Counted from the first letter of the stretch, positions 50,914 through 61,030 are shown. The stretch: DNA of 64,000 bases from Streptomyces griseoluteus (GCF_004784465.1 NZ_SRRU01000011.1:213339-277338); one strand, 5' to 3'. Made by a program: numbers and translations. The notes: generated by a model not told the origin, from the sequence alone.

Positions 50914-51432
50914 ATGGCTGCTGACCCGACCGCGGAGACCGGCCCACCCCGGCCGCGGCGCTCCACCCGCGAATCCGTCCTGTTCGGCGGGGTGTACGGC
51001 GCCGTCCTGGCCAGCTCCCTGGTCGCCGCGCTCACCCAGCACGGGCACAGCTCGGCGGCCAGCCGGCGCTACGACGCGCTGTGGGTGCTGGTCACCGCGT
51101 TCGCGTCCGCCTTCGCCCACGGCTACGCCCACCACATCGCCGAACGCGGCCCCCGGCGCCGGGGCGAGGTGCTGCGCGCCCTCCGCGACGAGTGGCCGCT
51201 CGTCGCGGCCGTCCTGCCGACCGTGTTCCTGCTGGCCGGGGCGGGGTGGGGGTGGTGGCCGCCCGGGGAGGTCGAGTACCCCGCCCTCTACCTCAACATC
51301 GCCATCCTCTTCGCCCTCGGCGTCCTCACCGCCCGCTGGGCCTCCCGCCGCTGGCCCTCCGCCCTCCTCATCGGTCTCGCCGACGCCCTCCTCGGCTTCG
51401 TCGTCGTCATCGCCAACGCCCTCATCAAGTGA
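50914..51432 (+). CDS. Small integral membrane protein
   Basis: This 172-residue protein has a Pro/Arg-rich start (MAADPTAETGPPRPRRSTRE), then hydrophobic helices near 24-42 (VYGAVLASSLVAAL), 55-70, 94-115 (AAVLPTVFLLAGAGWGWW), 122-140 and 150-172 (LLIGLADALLGFVVVIANAL). His/Ala-rich loops (FAHGYAHHIAERG) lie between. There is no known domain; it resembles Streptomyces integral membrane proteins of unknown function. A GTG at 50899 with GGGGAG upstream may be the real start. Confidence 0.75.
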   Translation: MAADPTAETGPPRPRRSTRESVLFGGVYGAVLASSLVAALTQHGHSSAASRRYDALWVLVTAFASAFAHGYAHHIAERGPRRRGEVLRALRDEWPLVAAVLPTVFLLAGAGWGWWPPGEVEYPALYLNIAILFALGVLTARWASRRWPSALLIGLADALLGFVVVIANALIK

Positions 51433-51500
51433 CCGGGCACCGGCGCGGGTGCGGTAGGGTTGACCTGCGTGATCACGCGGAACACTCCGCCGGATCACCT

Positions 51501-51574
<74 letters not shown>

Positions 51575-51593
51575 CTTTTCGAAGTCGCAGGTC

Positions 51594-51628
51594 AGGGGCT
51601 GTTTCAGAGGATATCTGAAGCGGCCCCT
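51594..51628 (+). terminator. Hairpin after the second tRNA-Pro
   Basis: AGGGGC and GCCCCT arms with an inner TTTCAG/CTGAA stem form a hairpin about 20 bases after the tRNA. It differs from the hairpin at 21283 and so probably came with the island. Confidence 0.6.
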
Positions 51629-51631
51629 TGA

Positions 51632-51829
51632 TCATTCCTGGGGACCGCTTGGGAACCGGTGCGTATTGAAGGGGCTGTGGCGCACCTTGACCCGGTCGAG
51701 GTGCGCTGCGTGGAGGCTTCGAGCGGGGAGGGCGACGCCGGCGCGTAGTTCGCGCACGTCCGGGACGGGATGTGGTTGTAGAGGGTTGCCGGGGTCGGGC
51801 AGGAGGTCGCGGGCGGCGCGGATCGGCAC
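51632..51829 (-). CDS. Short ORF of uncertain status downstream of the dehalogenase
   Basis: A 65-codon frame (start PIRAARDLLPDPGNPLQ after the GTG at 51829) shows strong G/C at third positions, as in real genes of this genome. It starts seven codons after the dehalogenase stop in the same frame. No domain is recognisable. It may be the tail of a lost gene or a small hypothetical protein. Confidence 0.25.
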   Translation of the reverse strand: MPIRAARDLLPDPGNPLQPHPVPDVRELRAGVALPARSLHAAHLDRVKVRHSPFNTHRFPSGPQE

Positions 51830-51847
51830 CGCCGTGACCGAGGACGC

Positions 51848-52720
51848 CTACGGGCGTGCCAGCCCGTGACGGTCGGCCCAGTCGTTGATCGCCGAGGCCA
51901 GCTCCTCGGGGCGGTCCTCCGGGGAGTGGTGGCCGGCCAGGCCGTGGCGGGAGACCTCCAGGCACGCGATGTTCTCCTCGCACCAGGCCACGGTCCCCTG
52001 GTCGGTCATCGAGCCCGGTCCCGGCTCGAACGCGGCGAGCAGTTTGGGGACTTCGGGGCTGGCGGCCAGCCAGGCGTCGTACCGCTCGATGCGGGCCACG
52101 ACGTCGGCGGGCTCGGCGTCCAGCGGCATCATGCGCGTCCACGCCAGTACCGGGCGGCGGCTGTGCGGGGTCGGGAAGGGGCGGCGGTAGACATCCAGGT
52201 CGGCAGGGTCGAGCGGGGTGACGAGTGTGTCCGGGAGCCCCTCGATGAACAGCGACTTCTCCAGGATCATCTCCTCGCCTACCCCGGGGGTGCGTAGGAG
52301 AGCGAACAACTTCCGCCCGGCTTCCGGGAATTCGTCGCCGACCAGCGGCTTGATGATGGTCTCCGTGAAGGCGAGGCCGCGGACGGTGCCCGGGAGGCGG
52401 GCGGCGCGGTCGAAAGCGAGCGCGCCGCCCCAGTCATGGCCGACGAGGACGGCGTCGGCAAGGCCGAGGGCGTCGAACCATGCGTCGAGGTAGCGGGCGT
52501 GGTCGTCGAAGGAGTAGGCGAGGTCGGGCTTGCCCGAGTCACCCATGCCGATGAGGTCGGGGGCCAGAAGGCGGCGGCCGGGCGCGGCCACCCCAGGCAG
52601 GACGTTCCGCCACAGGTGGGAGGAGGTGGGGTTGCCGTGAAGGAAGACGAAGGGCAGCCCGTCGGGGTCGCCGGACTCGCGGTAGTAGAGGGTGGAATCG
52701 AGGACGGGGAGGGTGGGCAT
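51848..52720 (-). CDS. Haloalkane-dehalogenase-like alpha/beta hydrolase
   Basis: This 290-residue enzyme has FLHGNPTSSHLWRNVLPG (halide-stabilising Asn and Trp side), DLIGMGDSGKPD, the nucleophile VGHDWGGALAFD (Asp96), the cap-domain segment FTETIIKPL, and a late AGHHSPEDRPEE with the catalytic His. GNPTSSxLWR plus HDWGG is the hallmark of the DhaA/LinB haloalkane dehalogenases (EC 3.8.1.5), which hydrolyse carbon-halogen bonds. The ATG at 52720 starts MPTLPVLDSTLYYRESGDPD. It is the last gene of the island's minus-strand group. Confidence 0.87.
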   Translation of the reverse strand: MPTLPVLDSTLYYRESGDPDGLPFVFLHGNPTSSHLWRNVLPGVAAPGRRLLAPDLIGMGDSGKPDLAYSFDDHARYLDAWFDALGLADAVLVGHDWGGALAFDRAARLPGTVRGLAFTETIIKPLVGDEFPEAGRKLFALLRTPGVGEEMILEKSLFIEGLPDTLVTPLDPADLDVYRRPFPTPHSRRPVLAWTRMMPLDAEPADVVARIERYDAWLAASPEVPKLLAAFEPGPGSMTDQGTVAWCEENIACLEVSRHGLAGHHSPEDRPEELASAINDWADRHGLARP

Positions 52721-52752
52721 GGCGGTGTCACTCCGCTTTCGGTACCGGGGAT

Positions 52753-53156
52753 TCAGAGGTTGAGGTCCAGGACGCGGTCGACGGCGATCTCGACGACACC
52801 AGGTCCAGCGGGGTGGGCGGGTCCGCGCGGTAGCGGACGGTATAGCGGCGGACCGCCTCGGCCAGATGAGCGGGGGCATGGGTGACGGCGGCCCGGCCTT
52901 CGAGTGTGATCCAGCGGATGCCCTCCGCCTGACAGAGCGCTACACGGGCCGCCGGCCCGGCCGCCTTCACGTTCCGGGCCTTGCGGGACCCCGCCCGGGT
53001 GGTCACCCGGACCAGGCCGGTGGCCGCGTCGAAGGTGAAGCGGACGGGGGTGACGTGCGGAGTGCCGTCGGGACGGAGGGTGGTGAGGGTGGCCGTGTGC
53101 GGGAGAGTGAGGAACGCTCGTGTGACGGACGAAAGTTGGAAGGTGGGGCGGCTCAC
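52753..53156 (-). pseudogene. PPOX-class (F420/FMN-dependent) protein with C-terminal frameshift
   Basis: From the GTG at 53156 the frame reads SRPTFQLSSVTRAFLTLP, then TLTTLRPDGTPHVTPVRFTFD and VRVTTRAGSRKARNVKA, typical of split-barrel PPOX proteins (TIGR03618-like). After RYTVRYRADPPTP the expected ending (VVEIAVDRVLDLNL, stop at 52753-52755) lies in another frame. The frame break falls around 52803-52818, in runs of G (GGGG, GGGTCC). Without correction the protein runs on in the wrong frame to 52728. It may be a real mutation or a sequencing error. Its start overlaps the previous stop (GTGA). Confidence 0.7.
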
Positions 53157-53845
53157 TTCTTCTTCACGCCCTCGTTCCAGACCAGCTTGGCGATGTTCGG
53201 CTTCACGGCCGTGGTGATGACGCCCATGGCCGTACGGACGTACCGCCGCTCCGTCATTTCGCGCAGCATGCTCGCGGCGAGGTCGGCACGGGCGGTGAAG
53301 ACGCCGTCGGCGCTGGTCTCGGCAGTGTGGTAGTCCGTGACGACGGGGTGCTCGAACAGGCCCGAAGGCCGGACGAAGGTCCAGTCGAGGCCCGTCTGAC
53401 GGATCACGGCCTCCATACGGCGCATGTCCTCGTGGAGGGTACGGCCGAGACGTCGGTTCACCAGCGGGTCGAGCACATGGTTGAAGAAATGCGCGCCGGT
53501 AGGGCGCCAGTTCGGGTCGGCGACGCTGGAGCTGACGGCGAGCAGCCGCTTGATGCCGTGGCGGGCCATGGCCCCGGTGATGACGGTGGCGCTCGCGGAG
53601 TACGTGGTGATGGTCCCCTTGCTGAAGCGCGCGCCCAGCGCGGAGAGGACGGCGTCCGTGCCGTCGATCGCGGCGTCGACAGCCGCCGGGTCGGTGGCGT
53701 CGGCGACGGCCACGGCAAGGCCGGGCCGCGCGGACAGGGAGCCGGGTCTGCGGGTCACGGCGACGACCTCGTGGCCGGCGGCAAGGGCCTGTTCGATGAG
53801 GCGGCGGCCGGTCGGTCCGTTGGCGCCGAAGACTGCGATACGCAC
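53153..53845 (-). CDS. NAD(P)-dependent oxidoreductase (NmrA/SDR-like)
   Basis: This 230-residue protein has the atypical-SDR start RIAVFGANGPTGRRLIEQALAAGH, VTRRPGSL, VLSALGARF and LLAVSSSVAD, with a C-terminal WTFVRPSGLFEHPVVTDYH. It resembles NAD(P)-binding flavin-reductase or NmrA-like proteins (NAD_binding_10). The start is a GTG. It is the first gene of a minus-strand group of three (oxidoreductase, PPOX, dehalogenase), divergent from the TetR gene, which probably controls it. Confidence 0.87.
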   Translation of the reverse strand: MRIAVFGANGPTGRRLIEQALAAGHEVVAVTRRPGSLSARPGLAVAVADATDPAAVDAAIDGTDAVLSALGARFSKGTITTYSASATVITGAMARHGIKRLLAVSSSVADPNWRPTGAHFFNHVLDPLVNRRLGRTLHEDMRRMEAVIRQTGLDWTFVRPSGLFEHPVVTDYHTAETSADGVFTARADLAASMLREMTERRYVRTAMGVITTAVKPNIAKLVWNEGVKKK

Positions 53846-53915
53846 GGTGTCGGGTCATCCCTTCGTGGGGTAGCGGGAACGCCCTTGACTGTGCTGCTCA
53901 CTCAACGCAGGCTCA

Positions 53916-54632
53916 ATGCTGATGAATAACGCCTTACCTGCCCCCGCCCGCACCCGAGGCCGCCCCCGCGGCAACCCGCCGACCCGTGAGTCGATCGTCT
54001 CGGCGGCCCGTTCGCTGTTCCTGGAGCACGGCTACCGGAGCACCACCCTGCGCGCGGTGGCGGGGGCCGTCGGAGTCGACCCGGCGCTGATCGTGTACCA
54101 CTTCGGCTCGAAAAAGGGCCTGTTCGCGGACGTGATGCAGTTCCAGTGCGCCAATGCGCTGGCGAGGGACGAGGTCCTCGGCGGCGATCCGGCCACCCTC
54201 CCCGACCGCCTGATCGACGCGGTGACCGGCCTGTGGGAGGACGCCGACTTCCAGCAGCTCACCACCCAGGGCGACGAAGCCGCCGAGGTGATCCGCGAAT
54301 ACCTGGAACGCGAGCTGCTGGCCCGGCTTGTTGAATTTCTCGGCGGCCGGGACGCGACCGCCCGCGCCACGGCCGTAGTGACGATCCTCGGCGGCCTCAT
54401 CTACACCCGCTACCTCAACCCCCTCCCCACCCCCGCCGCCCTCACCCCGTCCGAGATCCGTCACAGCCTGACCCCGGCGCTGCGCGCGGTACTGGCCCCG
54501 AGGCTATGCGCCGCGGCGCACGCCACTGCCGACCGTCGGGGCTCGCCCACCTCGGGCGGAGGCGCCGTCCGCCGGGGCGGCTTCACAGCGGATGGCCGCC
54601 GACGAGCTGCCGCCCGTGGCCAGGACGAGTGA
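53916..54632 (+). CDS. TetR/AcrR-family repressor
   Basis: This 238-residue protein has the TetR HTH at residues 22-70 (TRESIVSAARSLFLEHGYRSTTLRAVAGAVGVDPALIVYHFGSKKGLFADVM) and a C-terminal TetR_C_17-like domain (TQGDEAAEVIREYLERELLARLVEFLGG). The last 50 residues are Gly/Arg-rich and low complexity. It faces the oxidoreductase operon across 70 bp, with TTGACT at 53884-53889 and a CTCAACGCAGGCTCAATGC near-repeat that could be its operator. It overlaps the next small gene by about 40 bp. Confidence 0.88.
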   Translation: MLMNNALPAPARTRGRPRGNPPTRESIVSAARSLFLEHGYRSTTLRAVAGAVGVDPALIVYHFGSKKGLFADVMQFQCANALARDEVLGGDPATLPDRLIDAVTGLWEDADFQQLTTQGDEAAEVIREYLERELLARLVEFLGGRDATARATAVVTILGGLIYTRYLNPLPTPAALTPSEIRHSLTPALRAVLAPRLCAAAHATADRRGSPTSGGGAVRRGGFTADGRRRAAARGQDE

Positions 54633-54834
54633 GCAATTCCGGGCAGCGGCAACGGAATCCGCGCTGCATCTCCCTGCCCACACCGCCCGGCTTCAAGACC
54701 GCGAACTTGCCGCCAGTGTGCTGGAGTGGCTGCTGACGCACCGGAATGCGGCAGCAGCACGGGCGGCGCTCGATGCGCTTCAGGACCGGCTGAGCCGCCA
54801 TCTCCGAGGGCTCTACGCGGACGGCCCTGCCTAG
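54592..54834 (+). CDS. Small helical protein upstream of the XRE regulator
   Basis: This 80-residue protein (MAADELPPVARTSEQFRAAA) is predicted mostly alpha-helical: ATESALHLPAHTARLQDRELAASVLEWLL, then RAALDALQDRLSRHL. There is no known domain. Small genes of this sort often precede XRE-TPR regulators in Streptomyces. Its start lies inside the TetR 3' end, so translation may be coupled, or the TetR tail may be shorter than annotated. Confidence 0.5.
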   Translation: MAADELPPVARTSEQFRAAATESALHLPAHTARLQDRELAASVLEWLLTHRNAAAARAALDALQDRLSRHLRGLYADGPA

Positions 54835-54894
54835 CGCGCGAACGGTGGCGCCATCAGCACCCTGTCCTGCGCACGGCGGGCGTACCGTGGCAGC

Positions 54895-56109
54895 GTGGCG
54901 AACGAAGACCTGGGGAAGACTCTGCGCCGCCTGCGCCGTCTGGCCTCCCTCACCCAAGAAGAGCTGGCCGAGCGCTCCGGCGTATCCGTTGACGTGATCC
55001 GTCAGCTCGAACAGGGCCGGAAGCATTCGGCGCGTCTGCCCACGCTGCACGCCCTGGCGAATGGTCTCGGTGTGGAGCTGACCACGCTTCTCGGGGACCC
55101 GCCTGCCGTGTCCACCTCCGGGGAGAACGACGGTCCCCGCTTCGTGGCGGTGCGCCGTGCCATCATGCCCGCGCTTTGGGGACCGGCGCCCGAGCCGCCC
55201 GGGCCCGACTTCTCCATGAACAGCCTGCGTGAGGAGATCGCGGACGGCTGGACGCAGTACCACTCTGCCGAGTTCGACCCGGTGATGAAGGCGCTGCCGG
55301 ACCTGATCTCGGATGCGCGCTCCGCCACCGCATTCGGCAGCGACGACGCGCGCAGGGCCGGTTTCGCCGCTCTGGGGAAGGCACTTCAGCTCGCCGGGCA
55401 CGTAGCCGTACGGATGGGCAAGACAGACCTCGCTCTGATCAGCCTCGAACGCGCCATAGACGCTGCCGGACAGTCTTCCGATCCGCTGCTACTGCCAATG
55501 ATCGTCAACTCCACGGCGTGGACGTACCAGCGGCAAGGCCGTCTGGAAGACGCGTTGGGTATCGCCCTCCGGGCCGCCGCCGACATGGCGAACGCGGGCC
55601 ATACGGATACGGCCGATGGTCTGAGGGTGTGGGGTGCGCTGACCATGAGCGCCGCCACATCCGCCGCGCGCAGCGGCGACTACGAGCGCGCAGCCGCGAT
55701 GATGGAGACGGCCGAGAAGGAAGCCGCCCGCGTCTCGAAGTTGCCGGACGGCGGAGACAACCGCATGGTCAGCGTCTTCAGCCCGTCGTCGGTCCGCATC
55801 GAACGCGTCCGGCTCGCCGTGCAGTACGGGCACCCGCAAGAGGCCCTGGCTCTGGCAAAGGGGATGCGGCTCAGCAAGGACACGCCTCCGTCGTGGCGCA
55901 CCTGGCTGCTGCTGGACGTGGCCCGAGCACACACGGACACTGGGGATGCGGCCGGAGCGGTGAAGACCCTGGAGTCCCTGCGTCGTGTGGCGCCGACGTG
56001 GATGCAGCACCACACCTTGGCCGTGGCGATCGTGCGCGACCTGTGGGCGCTCCCCAATCACCCTCCCGGCCTGCGATCGTTGGCGGAGTTCCTGGGGATC
56101 TGCGAATAG
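54895..56109 (+). CDS. XRE-family regulator with C-terminal TPR-like domain
   Basis: This 404-residue protein has an N-terminal HTH_3 domain (LGKTLRRLRRLASLTQEELAERSGVSVDVIRQLEQGRKHSARLPTLHAL) from the GTG at 54895, a hinge, and from about residue 140 repeated alpha-helical hairpins (LALISLERAIDAAG, ADGLRVWGALTMSAATSAARSGDYERAAAMMETAEKEAARV, ALALAKGM, TGDAAGAVKTLESL). This is the Streptomyces architecture of HTH-plus-TPR regulators often next to anti-sigma-type ATPase genes, as here. The target is unknown. Confidence 0.87.
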   Translation: MANEDLGKTLRRLRRLASLTQEELAERSGVSVDVIRQLEQGRKHSARLPTLHALANGLGVELTTLLGDPPAVSTSGENDGPRFVAVRRAIMPALWGPAPEPPGPDFSMNSLREEIADGWTQYHSAEFDPVMKALPDLISDARSATAFGSDDARRAGFAALGKALQLAGHVAVRMGKTDLALISLERAIDAAGQSSDPLLLPMIVNSTAWTYQRQGRLEDALGIALRAAADMANAGHTDTADGLRVWGALTMSAATSAARSGDYERAAAMMETAEKEAARVSKLPDGGDNRMVSVFSPSSVRIERVRLAVQYGHPQEALALAKGMRLSKDTPPSWRTWLLLDVARAHTDTGDAAGAVKTLESLRRVAPTWMQHHTLAVAIVRDLWALPNHPPGLRSLAEFLGICE

Positions 56110-56234
56110 CGTGGTGAAAGTGGGACGTTGCGCCCCTGTCAGCGTTCCAGGCATGTCGCTTACATGAGCGGACAGCGCCCCGGCGGCCGTGCGACCGGCC
56201 CCGGGGCTGGCCGATCTGAAGGAAGCAGACCGAC

Positions 56235-56651
56235 ATGCCGCAACCTACAACCCGCGCCCGCCAGACCGGGCACCCCGGGTACAGCGAGACCCTGCCGAGG
56301 CAGCCCGAGAGCGCAGCCACCGCGCGGCGCCTGCTTCGTGCTGCCTGTGCCGTCTGGGGGCTGGACGCATTGGCCGAGGACGGGGCGCTGATCGTCTCCG
56401 AGTTGGTGGCCAACGCCGTGCAGCACGCCCGGCGGGAGTCCATCCGGGTTGTCATCGATCGCCCCGACGCCGCGCGGGTGCGTGTCGGCGTCGCCGATCT
56501 CTCCCGGGCGCGGCCGGTGCAGCAAGAAGCCGACGAAAACAACGAGGGCGGGCGTGGTCTGCGTCTCGTGGCGGCGCTGGCCGCCGACTGGGGCACCGAC
56601 GAACGGCGCTGGGGCAAGATCGTGTGGGCAGACCTGGAGGGGCGCGGGTGA
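56235..56651 (+). CDS. HATPase_c anti-sigma-factor-like protein (RsbW type)
   Basis: This 138-residue protein is a stand-alone GHKL ATPase-fold domain: ARRLLRAACAVWGL, LIVSELVANAVQHAR (N-box), VGVADLSRARPVQ (G1-like, degenerate) and NNEGGRGLRLVAALAADWG (G2 box), with KIVWADLE at the end. This pattern is that of the Streptomyces RsbW/SpoIIAB-like proteins, most of unknown partner. Its stop overlaps a following small GTG ORF. Confidence 0.85.
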   Translation: MPQPTTRARQTGHPGYSETLPRQPESAATARRLLRAACAVWGLDALAEDGALIVSELVANAVQHARRESIRVVIDRPDAARVRVGVADLSRARPVQQEADENNEGGRGLRLVAALAADWGTDERRWGKIVWADLEGRG

Positions 56652-56809
56652 CCACGGGAGAGGCCCCCGCCCGCAGCGCGGCGCGCGCCCATCTGTCGCA
56701 GTTGATCGAGCTGTTCGGTACGGACGGATGCCTGCGGATCAGTACGGCCCCTGCTGAACCCGGGCCGCCCGCCGTCGGCGGAGAGGCCGAGGACCACGAG
56801 CAGAACTGA
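56648..56809 (+). CDS. 53-residue ORF coupled to the ATPase-fold gene
   Basis: The GTG at 56648 overlaps the previous stop codon (GTGA). The product (TTGEAPARSAARAHLSQLIE, then LFGTDGCLRIS) has one amphipathic helix and an acidic Pro/Gly-rich tail ending EAEDHEQN. The coupling supports real translation, but no family is recognisable. Confidence 0.45.
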   Translation: MTTGEAPARSAARAHLSQLIELFGTDGCLRISTAPAEPGPPAVGGEAEDHEQN

Positions 56810-56882
56810 CCGCCCCAAGGCGCGGCGAAGCCCCGGTCGGTGAACTCCACCGAGCCGGGGCTGCGTCGTCTGACGGTCGTCT

Positions 56883-56924
56883 ACTGGGGGTCAAGGGGTC
56901 GCAGGTTCAAATCCTGTCGTCCCG
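56883..56924 (+). repeat. attR-like 3' fragment of tRNA-Pro
   Basis: These 42 bases are identical to positions 32-73 of tRNA-Pro: the 3' side of the anticodon arm, the variable loop, the T-arm and the acceptor 3' strand, up to but not including the discriminator base (G instead of A). There is no 5' half, so it is not a functional tRNA. Imperfect similarity continues about 20 bases downstream (CTTTACGAAGTCGC). Confidence 0.85.
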
Positions 56925-56945
56925 GCTTTACGAAGTCGCTGGTGA

Positions 56946-56977
56946 GGGCCGGGTACGGAGAAATCCGCAACCGGCCC
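56946..56977 (+). terminator. Displaced tRNA-Pro terminator hairpin
   Basis: GGGCCGG and CCGGCCC arms, with CGGA-GAAA-TCCG inside, reproduce the hairpin that follows the first tRNA-Pro (21283-21314). Here it follows only the partial tRNA copy, which indicates that the second tRNA's original downstream sequence now lies at the right end of the island. Confidence 0.65.
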
Positions 56978-57398
56978 CCGTCCGTTGTCGGGGGGCCAGT
57001 TGGGGACCGAGCCTTGACCCGGCTCAGCGGGTCGTGACGCTCGGGCTGGCAGGGAGCAGACGCAGCGTCGCCAACGAGCCCGCGCGCTCGCCCTTGCCGA
57101 TGAAGGCCCCCGCCACGACGCCCCCTCCACGCTCCGCGGCGGAAGACCGGCGCGTGATCACTGGCGCTACCCCGAGTGCTTCCAACAGCAGGTTTGCGCA
57201 ACGCCAAGATCGAATCCGCCCCCTGCGCGCTGTATCCGTAGATCACGCGCGCTGGTTCGCTTGGCACAGCACACCGGTATCCGGAGCACCACCGGCCGAT
57301 CCGTTCACCGTCGCCCGCAGTGTTCTCCGGCGCCGTCATCCGCCACCGTCCGCCACAGCCGTTCGCCGCCACCTGCTCACCTCTGTGATGGGAGGAAA
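56978..57398. other. 421-bp region upstream of the encapsulin/2-MIB operon
   Basis: No gene with credible codon bias was found. The region presumably contains the operon promoter; GGGAGGAAA at its end is the ribosome binding site for the GTG at 57399. I found no convincing -35/-10 pair. Confidence 0.4.
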
Positions 57399-58841
<1,443 letters not shown>

Positions 58842-58857
58842 CGGTCTGGAGCACGCC

Positions 58858-59910
58858 ATGAGCACATCCACCGACTCCTACGCGCTGCCCGGCCCGCCCG
58901 ACATCGCCCGGAGCCTGCGCCGGGAGCGGCGCACAGGGGTGGTCCCCGGACTGCACCACCGCCCGGCCGCACCCGCCGACCCGGTCAAGGCGGCCGAGAT
59001 CGACCGCCGGCTGGAGACCTGGGCGCGCGGCCTGGACCTGTTCCCCGAAGCCTGGAAGGGCGACTTCTCGGGCTTCCAGTTCGGGCGGGCCGTCGCGCTC
59101 CAGCATCCGGGCGCCCTGGACCTGGACCGGCTGACGGTCGCGGGAAAGCTGCTGCCCGCGGAGAACGTCGTCGACTCCTGCTACTGCGAGGAGGACGAGG
59201 GCCGCGGCGGCGCGCGGCGCGGGCTCGGGGCCCGGCTGATCATGGCCCAGTCGGCGATCGACCCCTACCACGGCGTCCCGGAACTGGAAGAGGAGTGGCG
59301 TGCGGGCATGCGGGCCGACGGCCCCCTGCGCTCGTACCACTTCGCCCTCGCCGACTACGCCGGCTTCGCCACCTCCAGCCAGACGGACCGGTTCGTGCAC
59401 GACATCGCCCGGCTGCACATGGGTTACCTCGCGGAGGCCGCCTGGGCCGAGACCCGGTACGTGCCCCAGGTCTGGGAGTACCTCGTGATGCGGCAGTTCA
59501 ACAACTTCCGCCCCTGTCTGTCGATCGTCGACGCGGTGGACGGCTACGAACTGCCCGAGCAGATCTACGCCCGTCCCGAGATCCAGCGGGTCACCGCCCT
59601 GGCCTGCAACGCCACGACGATCGTCAACGACCTGTACTCCTTCACCAAGGAGCTGGCCGGCGACCCCGACCATCTCAATCTGCCCCAGGTGGTCGCGGCC
59701 AACGACCGGCGCGGACTGAAGGCCGCCTATCTGAAGTCCGTCGAGATCCACAACCGGATCATGGCGGCCTTCGAGGAGGAGTCGGCGCTCCTCTCCGCCG
59801 GCTCGCCCCTCGTGGAGCGCTACGTCCAGGGTCTCGCCGCCTGGGTGTCCGGCAACCACGAGTGGCATGCCACCAACACCCATCGCTACCACCTGCCGGA
59901 CTACTGGTGA
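58858..59910 (+). CDS. 2-methylisoborneol synthase-type terpene cyclase
   Basis: This 350-residue class I cyclase would convert 2-methyl-geranyl diphosphate to 2-methylisoborneol. The metal motifs are VVDSCYCEEDEG (Asp106, with Ser107 where I recall the S. coelicolor enzyme having Asp) and NDLYSFTKE (Asn257, Ser261, Glu265). Conserved blocks include FHDIARLHMGYLAEAAWAE-like sequence, EYLVMRQFNNFRPC and NTHRYHLPDYW at the end. The usual long Pro-rich disordered N-terminus (about 100 residues) is replaced by about 30 residues (PGPPDIARSLRRERRTGVVPGL). That tail normally mediates loading into the encapsulin. The start ATG follows the shell gene by 16 bp. Confidence 0.88.
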   Translation: MSTSTDSYALPGPPDIARSLRRERRTGVVPGLHHRPAAPADPVKAAEIDRRLETWARGLDLFPEAWKGDFSGFQFGRAVALQHPGALDLDRLTVAGKLLPAENVVDSCYCEEDEGRGGARRGLGARLIMAQSAIDPYHGVPELEEEWRAGMRADGPLRSYHFALADYAGFATSSQTDRFVHDIARLHMGYLAEAAWAETRYVPQVWEYLVMRQFNNFRPCLSIVDAVDGYELPEQIYARPEIQRVTALACNATTIVNDLYSFTKELAGDPDHLNLPQVVAANDRRGLKAAYLKSVEIHNRIMAAFEEESALLSAGSPLVERYVQGLAAWVSGNHEWHATNTHRYHLPDYW

Positions 59911-59977
59911 CGGCCCCTCAAGGGCAACCGTCACCGCTGTCCCTGAACACCGTCACCTGTGCACCAAGGAGTCACCC

Positions 59978-60856
59978 TTGACGACCGTCCCCGCCCCGAC
60001 CGCACCGGCCGTCGCCGTGCCGGCGCAGTCCACGTACCAGCACCGAGTCGCGGAGTACTGGAACGCCGAGGAGAACCCGGTCAACCTCGAACTCGGAAAG
60101 GTGGACGACCTCTACCACCACCACTACGGCATCGGTGCCGCCGACCTGTCGGTCCTCGACGAGCCCGACCCGGGCCGGCGCAGGGAGCGGATCACCGCCG
60201 AGTTGCACCGCCTGGAGCACGCCCAGGCCGAGCTGCTCGCCGCGCACCTCGGGCCGCTCTCCCCGGCCGACCGGGTCTTCGACGCGGGCTGCGGGCGCGG
60301 CGGCGGCAGCGTCACGGCACATCTGCGCTACGGCTGCCACGCCGACGGCGTCACCATCTCCGCCAAGCAGTGCGACTTCGCCAACGAGCAGGCCCGCGCC
60401 CGGGGCATCGACGCCAAGGTGCGCTACCACCACCGCAACATGCTCGACACCGGCTTCGAGACGGGCGCGTACGCGGCGTCGTGGAACAACGAGTCCACGA
60501 TGTACGTCGAGCTGGACCTGCTCTTCGCCGAGCACGCCCGGCTGCTGCGCCGCGGCGGACGGTATGTGACGATCACCGGCTGCTACAACAACACCTACGG
60601 GCAGGCCTCGCGCGAGGTGTCACTGATCAACGCGCACTACATCTGCGACATCCATCCGCGCTCGGAGTACTTCAAGGCGATGGCCCGCAACCGCCTTGTG
60701 CCGGTCCACGTCGAGGACCTCACCGCGGCGACCATCCCCTACTGGGAACTGCGCAAGGAGGCGGACCACCTGGTCACGGGGATCGAGGACGCCTTCCTGG
60801 ACGCCTACCGCAACGGCAGCTTCCAGTACCTGCTCATCGTGGTCGACCGGGTCTGA
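59978..60856 (+). CDS. Geranyl diphosphate 2-C-methyltransferase
   Basis: This 292-residue SAM-dependent methyltransferase has YWNAEENPVNLELGKVDDLYHHHYGIG (the family-specific start), FDAGCGRGGGSVTAHLRYG (motif I), DGVTISAKQCDFANEQARARG, and the substrate loop WNNESTMYVELDLLFAEHARLLRRGGRYVTITGC. It methylates geranyl diphosphate at C2 to make the 2-MIB synthase substrate. I chose the TTG at 59978 because AAGGAG lies upstream and it gives the length I recall for the family; upstream in-frame codons belong to the previous gene's end. It completes a three-gene operon ended by a hairpin at 60874. Confidence 0.92.
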   Translation: MTTVPAPTAPAVAVPAQSTYQHRVAEYWNAEENPVNLELGKVDDLYHHHYGIGAADLSVLDEPDPGRRRERITAELHRLEHAQAELLAAHLGPLSPADRVFDAGCGRGGGSVTAHLRYGCHADGVTISAKQCDFANEQARARGIDAKVRYHHRNMLDTGFETGAYAASWNNESTMYVELDLLFAEHARLLRRGGRYVTITGCYNNTYGQASREVSLINAHYICDIHPRSEYFKAMARNRLVPVHVEDLTAATIPYWELRKEADHLVTGIEDAFLDAYRNGSFQYLLIVVDRV

Positions 60857-60873
60857 CCCGACCGGTCCGGTAC

Positions 60874-60903
60874 GGGGGCGGCGTCCACCGGGGCGCCGCC
60901 CCC
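60874..60903 (+). terminator. Hairpin terminator of the 2-MIB operon
   Basis: Arms GGGGGCGGCG and CGCCGCCCCC flank a ten-base loop, 18 bp after the methyltransferase stop. Confidence 0.8.
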
Positions 60904-61030
60904 GCGGACGTGCGGCTCCAGCGCCGCTGCGCCGCGTGTACCGACCCGTGCGCTGCCCGGAGCACGCCCGGCTTGACCCTGACACAGTGGGAGGGTTTCC
61001 ACTGGGGTGCTGGAGGTGGTCCCCATCGAC

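Noticed and set aside
56840..57037. ORF reading through the partial tRNA copy
   Set aside because: The peptide (WGSRGRRFKSCRP) is translated tRNA sequence, a common spurious annotation; the DNA is a tRNA 3' fragment.
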